Positions 59,711-64,000 of a DNA stretch of 64,000 bases are shown piece by piece. Origin of the DNA: Actinomycetospora corticicola (GTDB taxonomy: Bacteria > Actinomycetota > Actinomycetes > Mycobacteriales > Pseudonocardiaceae). The stretch is from contig NZ_JACCBN010000001.1 of the NCBI RefSeq assembly GCF_013409505.1, positions 1,302,001 through 1,366,000 of the forward strand, given 5' to 3'. Under the pieces are notes generated by a model. That model saw only the letters and a program-made list of their open reading frames with translations. It was not told the DNA's origin and did no database searches. Position 1 is the first letter of the stretch; each line of letters starts with the position of its first letter. The position numbers and the translations under genes were made by a program.

Positions 59711-59762
59711 CTTCCGCAACCCGTTCTAGGAGGCCCGCCGTCGGGACCGGACCGTGGAACGC

Positions 59763-60026
59763 ATGGCCCCCTCCACCGTCCGTGCCCTCCTCCCGACGGT
59801 CTCGACCGTGCTCGTCGTCGCCGTCGGCGCCGCCGCGACCCGTGCGGTCCACGGCGGGGTGCCCGCCCTCCTCGTGCTCGGCGTCGTGCTCGGCGTCGCG
59901 CTGATCCTGGTGGCCGTCGCAGCCGTCGCGACCAGGTCCGGCCGCGCGACCCGCCGTCGGGACGACCTCGATGCGGAGTGGGCGGCCGTCGCTCCCCGGT
60001 GGGCCGGGTGGGACTCGCCACGGTGA
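59763..60026 (+). CDS. Small membrane protein
   Basis: 87 aa from the ATG at 59763; an in-frame GTG at 59754 is possible. Two helices (about 12-30, 34-56) and a charged C-terminus with Trp residues (DAEWAAVAPRWAGWDSPR). No family recognised. Confidence 0.5.
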   Translation: MAPSTVRALLPTVSTVLVVAVGAAATRAVHGGVPALLVLGVVLGVALILVAVAAVATRSGRATRRRDDLDAEWAAVAPRWAGWDSPR

Positions 60027-60039
60027 AGGTGGGGAGGTC

Positions 60040-60061
60040 GTTACGTAACCTACCGACCATG
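60040..60061 (+). promoter_or_regulatory. Leaderless promoter overlapped by palindrome, SBF-transporter gene
   Basis: TAACCT at 60046-60051 is seven bases before the ATG at 60059. A perfect palindrome GTTACGTAAC (60040-60049) overlaps it and could be an operator that blocks the promoter. Confidence 0.55.
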
Positions 60062-61048
60062 CGGCGGTTCCTCACGGCCAACGCGTTCGTGCTCTCCCTC
60101 CTGGTGACGGTGGGGATCGCGACCCTCCTGCCGGCCCGGGGCGGGTTCGCCACCGTGGTCGACCACTCGACGACCGTCGCGATCGCGTTGCTGTTCTTCC
60201 TCTACGGCACCCGGCTCTCTCCGCGCGAGGCGTGGGAGGGGCTGCGGCACTGGCGGCTGCACGTGACCGTGGTGGTCGCGACATTCGTGGTCTTCCCGCT
60301 GCTGGGCCTGCTCATCGGCCTCACCGACCTCCCGACCCCCGAGCTCGCCGCCGGCGTCGCGTTCCTCTGCTGCCTGCCGTCCACCGTGCAGAGCTCGATC
60401 GCGTTCACCTCGGTCGCCCGGGGCAACGTCGCCGCCGCGATCTGTGCCGCGTCGTTCTCGAACCTGCTCGGGATCGTCGCCTCGCCGCTGCTCGTCGCGC
60501 TGGTCCTCGGCGGGCAGGGCGGGATCTCCGGGCAGGCCGTGCTCGACGTGGCCCTGCAGCTGCTGGCGCCGTTCCTGGCCGGCCAGCTCCTCCGGCCGCT
60601 CATCGGGCGGTTCCTGGCCCGCCACCGCCGGGTGCTGGGCCTCGTCGACCGCGGCTCGATCCTGCTCGTCGTCTACTCGGCCTTCGGCGAGGGAGTGGTC
60701 GAGGGCGTGTGGCAGCGGACGTCCGTGGTCTCGCTGCTGGCCCTGGTCGGCCTCGAGGTGGTGCTGCTCGCGGTCGTGCTGGTCGCGACCTGGCACGCGG
60801 GCCGCCTGTTCTCCCTGCCCCGCGAGGACCGCATCACGATCATGATGTGCGGGTCGAAGAAGTCGCTCGCCTCGGGCCTGCCGATGGCGGGCGTGCTGTT
60901 CGCCGGACCCGTCGTCGGGCTGATCGTGCTGCCGCTGATGCTCTACCACCAGCTGCAGCTGATGGTCTGTGCGGCGCTCGCCCAGCGGCTGGGGCGGGAC
61001 GTCGACGATGCTGCTCCGGTGAGCACCCCCGTGGAGGTCCGCCGATGA
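60059..61048 (+). CDS. Bile acid:sodium symporter-family transporter
   Basis: 329 aa, nine to ten helices. SBF signature LCCLPSTVQSSIAFTSVARGN near residue 105 and MMCGSKKSLASGLPMAG in the second half, as in the YfeH-like branch. Actinobacterial members are thought to move organic anions or sterol-derived acids. Upstream of, and coupled by ATGA to, an acyl-CoA dehydrogenase, which suggests a shared substrate. Confidence 0.85.
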   Translation: MRRFLTANAFVLSLLVTVGIATLLPARGGFATVVDHSTTVAIALLFFLYGTRLSPREAWEGLRHWRLHVTVVVATFVVFPLLGLLIGLTDLPTPELAAGVAFLCCLPSTVQSSIAFTSVARGNVAAAICAASFSNLLGIVASPLLVALVLGGQGGISGQAVLDVALQLLAPFLAGQLLRPLIGRFLARHRRVLGLVDRGSILLVVYSAFGEGVVEGVWQRTSVVSLLALVGLEVVLLAVVLVATWHAGRLFSLPREDRITIMMCGSKKSLASGLPMAGVLFAGPVVGLIVLPLMLYHQLQLMVCAALAQRLGRDVDDAAPVSTPVEVRR

Positions 61049-63063
61049 CGTCGTTCGTCCCCGAGATCCGGATGCCCGAGGGGGCGGCGGAGCTCCGCAC
61101 ACAGGTCCGCACCTTCCTCGGCGAGGAGCGGGCACGCGGCACGGTGCTCGACCGGCCCGACTCCTGGTTCGCCGGCTGGGACCGCGGGTTCAGCCGACGG
61201 CTGGCGGAGCAGGGGTGGGTCGGGATGACCCTGCCGGCCGCGTACGGGGGCGGGGGCCGCTCGCCCCTGGAGCGCTACGTCGTCATCGAGGAACTGCTCG
61301 CCGCGGGCGCCCCGGTCGGCGCGCACTGGGTCTCCGACCGGCAGGCCGGGCCCTCGATCCTCGCGAACGGCACCGACGAGCAGCGCGAGCGCTACCTGCG
61401 GGCGATCACCCGCGGCGAGTGCTTCTTCTCGATCGGCATGAGCGAGGAGGGCGCCGGCTCGGACCTGGCCGCCGTCGCGACCCGCGCCGAGCCCGGCGAC
61501 GACGGCGTCGTCCGGCTCACCGGCGTCAAGATGTGGACCGGTGGGTCGCACGTCAACGACGCCGCGATCGTCCTCGCCCGCTCCGATCCCGACGCCGGGT
61601 CCAAGCACGCCGGGCTCTCCCAGTACGTCGTCGACCTCCACGCCCCCGAGGTCCGCGCCGAGCCGATCCACCTGCTCACCGGCGAGCACCGCTTCAACGC
61701 CACGCACCTCGACGGGGTCCCGGGCGACCCGCTCGGGCCCGAGGGATCGGGCTGGGCGCAGGTCACCGGCGAGCTCGCGCAGGAGCGCAGCGGCCCGGAG
61801 CGGTTCCTCTCGACGTTCCCGCTGCTCACGGCCCTGCTGCGCCACGGTCTTCCCGACGCCGGGGCGGGGCGGGTCGGGCTGCTCGTCGCGCGGCTCGCGT
61901 CGCTGCGCCGCCTGTCGCTCGGTGTCGCGAGCGCCCTGGAGCGGGGGGAGTCCCCGGACGTCGCGGCCGCCCTGGTGAAGGACCTCGGCACCCGGTACGA
62001 GGGCACGGTCGTGGAGGAGGTGCGGGCACTGTCCCCGGTCGTCGCCGACCCGTCCGCTCCGGTGGGGTCGCTGGCCGAGGTGCTGGCCCTGGGGATCGGC
62101 CACCTGCCCGCCTACACGCTGCGCGGCGGCACCAACGAGATCCTGCGCGGCATCATCACCAAGGGCCTCGCCACGTCGCCGGACCCGGAGGAGGGCGCGC
62201 GCGCCCTGGACGCCGACACGCCCGTGGCCGAGCAGGTCGAGGCCGCCCGCGCGCTCGGCGCCGGGGTCGCCGAGGGGCCGACCGTGGAGGACCTCGTCGC
62301 CCGTCGGGTGCTCACCGCGGCCGATCTGCCTGTGCCGGACGGCCTGCTGACCGTGGCGTTCGACGACCGCGTCGTGGTCCGCGACGCCGGGGAGAGCCAC
62401 GTGGTGCTCGACGGCGAGCTCACCCGCGTGCCGTGGGGCCGCTCGGCGCCGACGGTGCTGGTCACGCGCGGCGCGCACGGCCCGCTCGCGGTGCTGCTCG
62501 AGGTGACCGAGCCCGTCGTCGGGAAGGGCGAGAACCTGGCGGGGGAGCCGCGGGACTCGTTGACGCTGCACGAGGTGACCGTGGCGGCGTCGCCGCTCGA
62601 CCCGGAGGCGGCGCTGGGCGCCTGGCACCGGCTGGCGCTGCTGCGGGCGGCGCTGATCGCGGGCGCGGCACGGCGGGCGAGCGAGCTGGCCATCGAGCAC
62701 GTCCGTACGCGCGAGCAGTTCGGGAAGCCGCTGGCCTCGTTCCAGGCGGTGAAGCAGTCGGTGGCCGAGCTGGTGGAGGAGGTCGCGCTCGTCGAGGCGG
62801 CCGTCGCGGTGGGGGCCGAGCGCGGCGGGGAGTTCGGGGTGGCCGTCGCGAAGGCGCAGGCCTCGGCGTCGGTCGCGGAGATCACCCGGATCGCCCACCA
62901 GCTGCACGGGGCGATCGGGTTCACCGAGCGCAGTGCGTTGCGGTTCGCGACGACGCGGCTGTGGTCGTGGCGGGACGAGGACGGCGACGAGCGCGCCTGG
63001 GCCGGTCGGCTGGGCGCGCTCGCCGTCGGGACGGACGACCTCTGGGGGCTGGTGACCGGCTGA
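61045..63063 (+). CDS. Double-length acyl-CoA dehydrogenase fusion
   Basis: 672 aa, about 1.7 times a normal acyl-CoA dehydrogenase. Residues 10-390 are one complete unit: GMSEEGAGSDLAAVATRAE (FAD loop), a mid domain, and a C-terminal helical domain ending YTLRGGTNEILRGIITKGLA, lacking an obvious catalytic Glu in the classic position. Residues 400-665 hold a second, mainly C-terminal unit: RTREQFGKPLASFQAVKQSVAEL and AHQLHGAIGFT. This recalls the alpha2beta2 ChsE/FadE pairs of actinobacterial sterol side-chain degradation, here in one chain. ATG overlaps the SBF transporter stop. Confidence 0.87.
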   Translation: MTSFVPEIRMPEGAAELRTQVRTFLGEERARGTVLDRPDSWFAGWDRGFSRRLAEQGWVGMTLPAAYGGGGRSPLERYVVIEELLAAGAPVGAHWVSDRQAGPSILANGTDEQRERYLRAITRGECFFSIGMSEEGAGSDLAAVATRAEPGDDGVVRLTGVKMWTGGSHVNDAAIVLARSDPDAGSKHAGLSQYVVDLHAPEVRAEPIHLLTGEHRFNATHLDGVPGDPLGPEGSGWAQVTGELAQERSGPERFLSTFPLLTALLRHGLPDAGAGRVGLLVARLASLRRLSLGVASALERGESPDVAAALVKDLGTRYEGTVVEEVRALSPVVADPSAPVGSLAEVLALGIGHLPAYTLRGGTNEILRGIITKGLATSPDPEEGARALDADTPVAEQVEAARALGAGVAEGPTVEDLVARRVLTAADLPVPDGLLTVAFDDRVVVRDAGESHVVLDGELTRVPWGRSAPTVLVTRGAHGPLAVLLEVTEPVVGKGENLAGEPRDSLTLHEVTVAASPLDPEAALGAWHRLALLRAALIAGAARRASELAIEHVRTREQFGKPLASFQAVKQSVAELVEEVALVEAAVAVGAERGGEFGVAVAKAQASASVAEITRIAHQLHGAIGFTERSALRFATTRLWSWRDEDGDERAWAGRLGALAVGTDDLWGLVTG

Positions 63064-63066
63064 GGT

Positions 63067-64000
63067 CTACCGGCCCGTGTGCGCGAAGGAGCTGTCCTCC
63101 TCCGCCGTCCGGATCGACTCCTTCTGCCGGTCGAGTCGACCGAGGACGGTCGTGAGGTCGGCGAGGAGCTGGGCCGCGAGGGAGTGGGTGAAGCCGTTGC
63201 GGATGACGAAGCGGAGCACGGCGAGGTCGGTGCGGTCGGCGGGGAAGGTGTAGGCCGGGACCTGCCAGCCGTGCTCCCGCAGCCCGGCCGAGACGTCGAA
63301 GACGCTGTAGTGGGTCACGTCGTCGCGCAGGCGGGTCGCGAAGACCGGCAGCTCGTCGCCCCGGGTGAGCAGCTCGAACGGGCCGAGGTCGGCGATCCGG
63401 TCGGCGAGCGCCGTCGCGACCTCCCGGCAGTGCCGCTGCACCCGCGTGTAGCCGTCCCGGCCCAGGCGCAGGAACTGGTAGTACTGCGCGGCGACCGGGG
63501 CGCCCGGGCGGGAGAAGTTGAGCGTGAAGGTGGCGAGCTCGCTGCCGAGGTAGTTCACGCGGTAGACGAGCTCCTCGGGCAGCGCGTCGGTGTCGCGGAA
63601 GGCCACCCAGCCGAGCCCCGGGTAGACGAGGCCGTACTTGTGCCCCGAGGTGTTGATCGACGCGACCCGCGGGAGCCGGAAGTCCCAGACGAGGTCGGGG
63701 TCGAGGAACGGTGCGACCATCGCGCCCGAGGCGCCGTCGACGTGCACCGGGACGTCGGGGCCGCCGTCGGCCGCGAGCCGGTCCAGCGCCGCGCAGATGT
63801 CGGCGACCGGCTCGTAGCTGCCGTCGAAGGTCGACCCGAGGATGGCGACGACGCCGATCGTGTTCTCGTCGACGTGCTCCAGGGCCGTCGCGGCGTCGAG
63901 GTGGAAGCGGTCACCGGCCATCGGCACGAGGCGCGGCTCGACCTCGAAGTAGTTGGCGAACTTGTCCCAGCAGACCTGGACGTTGCCGCCCATCACGATG
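63067..64000 (-). CDS. gadB: Glutamate decarboxylase, C-terminal part (runs off the window)
   Basis: At least 311 aa; the 5' end lies beyond 64000. PLP-dependent group II decarboxylase: VHVDGASGAMVAPFLDP (cofactor region) and SINTSGHKYGLVYPGLGW with the PLP-binding Lys. The C-terminal domain ends RLDRQKESIRTAEEDSSFAHTGR. Converts glutamate to GABA, often for acid resistance. It lies back to back with the acyl-CoA dehydrogenase, separated by three bases. Confidence 0.9.
   Translation of the reverse strand, partial: IVMGGNVQVCWDKFANYFEVEPRLVPMAGDRFHLDAATALEHVDENTIGVVAILGSTFDGSYEPVADICAALDRLAADGGPDVPVHVDGASGAMVAPFLDPDLVWDFRLPRVASINTSGHKYGLVYPGLGWVAFRDTDALPEELVYRVNYLGSELATFTLNFSRPGAPVAAQYYQFLRLGRDGYTRVQRHCREVATALADRIADLGPFELLTRGDELPVFATRLRDDVTHYSVFDVSAGLREHGWQVPAYTFPADRTDLAVLRFVIRNGFTHSLAAQLLADLTTVLGRLDRQKESIRTAEEDSSFAHTGR

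Noticed and set aside
1..64000. Prophage, insertion sequence, toxin-antitoxin or tRNA/rRNA genes
   Set aside because: I looked for transposase, integrase, phage structural and RNA gene patterns in the gene products and gaps and saw none. By eye only, so a small RNA gene could be missed.

Overview
The window is very GC-rich actinobacterial DNA. It has many GTG starts, dense GTGA/ATGA/TGATG gene overlaps and several leaderless-type promoters (a TANNNT hexamer 6-7 nt before the start codon). Gene content fits a Pseudonocardiaceae-like soil organism: meta-cleavage of aromatics, IclR regulators, L,D-transpeptidases, an LCP protein, CbtAB and a mannitol/arabitol ABC system. Only protein and motif patterns support the taxon. 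I see no rRNA, tRNA, CRISPR array, transposase, integrase or phage gene.

Left third (1-27,300), aromatic catabolism. After the tail of a nitrile hydratase alpha-like gene and a large shared hairpin comes a leftward operon: two tandem extradiol (VOC) dioxygenases, a histidine phosphatase and an IclR regulator. Across a short divergent region with nested palindromes runs a rightward operon: unknown protein, second IclR regulator, 2-oxopent-4-enoate hydratase, 2-oxo-3-hexenedioate decarboxylase, 4-oxalocrotonate tautomerase and Rieske ferredoxin. Further on are a PadR/ABC module, a cytochrome P450, a nuclease-fold protein, a universal stress protein, a Rieske oxygenase alpha subunit, a CtaG-like protein, a quinone reductase and an L,D-transpeptidase. 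A two-gene PEP-synthase-like enzyme (17815-20729) has the split subunit layout of phenylphosphate synthase and CreHI. At 24925-27289 a fused tautomerase, 4-hydroxy-2-oxovalerate aldolase and acylating acetaldehyde dehydrogenase complete the lower pathway. Together these suggest a phenol route of phosphorylation, oxidation, dephosphorylation and meta-cleavage.

Middle (27,400-46,900): mixed chromosomal genes. They include a DUF4383 protein, enoyl-CoA hydratases, a two-component system, HxlR and XRE/MmyB regulators, an SDR, an acyl-CoA synthetase, a small L,D-transpeptidase, a NYN/LOTUS protein, CbtBA, an MFS transporter, a DUF1345-like gene broken by one extra G, an LCP protein with a repetitive Pro-rich cytoplasmic tail and its membrane neighbour.

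Right (46,950-64,000): a secreted streptogrisin-like protease, then a polyol/pentitol regulon (nucleoside phosphorylase-like protein, xylulokinase, LacI regulator, SmoEFGK-type ABC transporter, mannitol/arabitol dehydrogenase). CAAGCGCTTG operators lie before both the transporter and the dehydrogenase. Next are a divergent SDR/LysR pair, an SBF-family transporter, a double-length acyl-CoA dehydrogenase fusion and the 3' part of a glutamate decarboxylase.

Outside the genes, two repeat signals stand out. One is a 58-bp inverted-repeat family (five copies, most just after stop codons). The other is a 13-mer, TCCCGACGACGGG, present at ten exact sites, two of which form a terminator stem.
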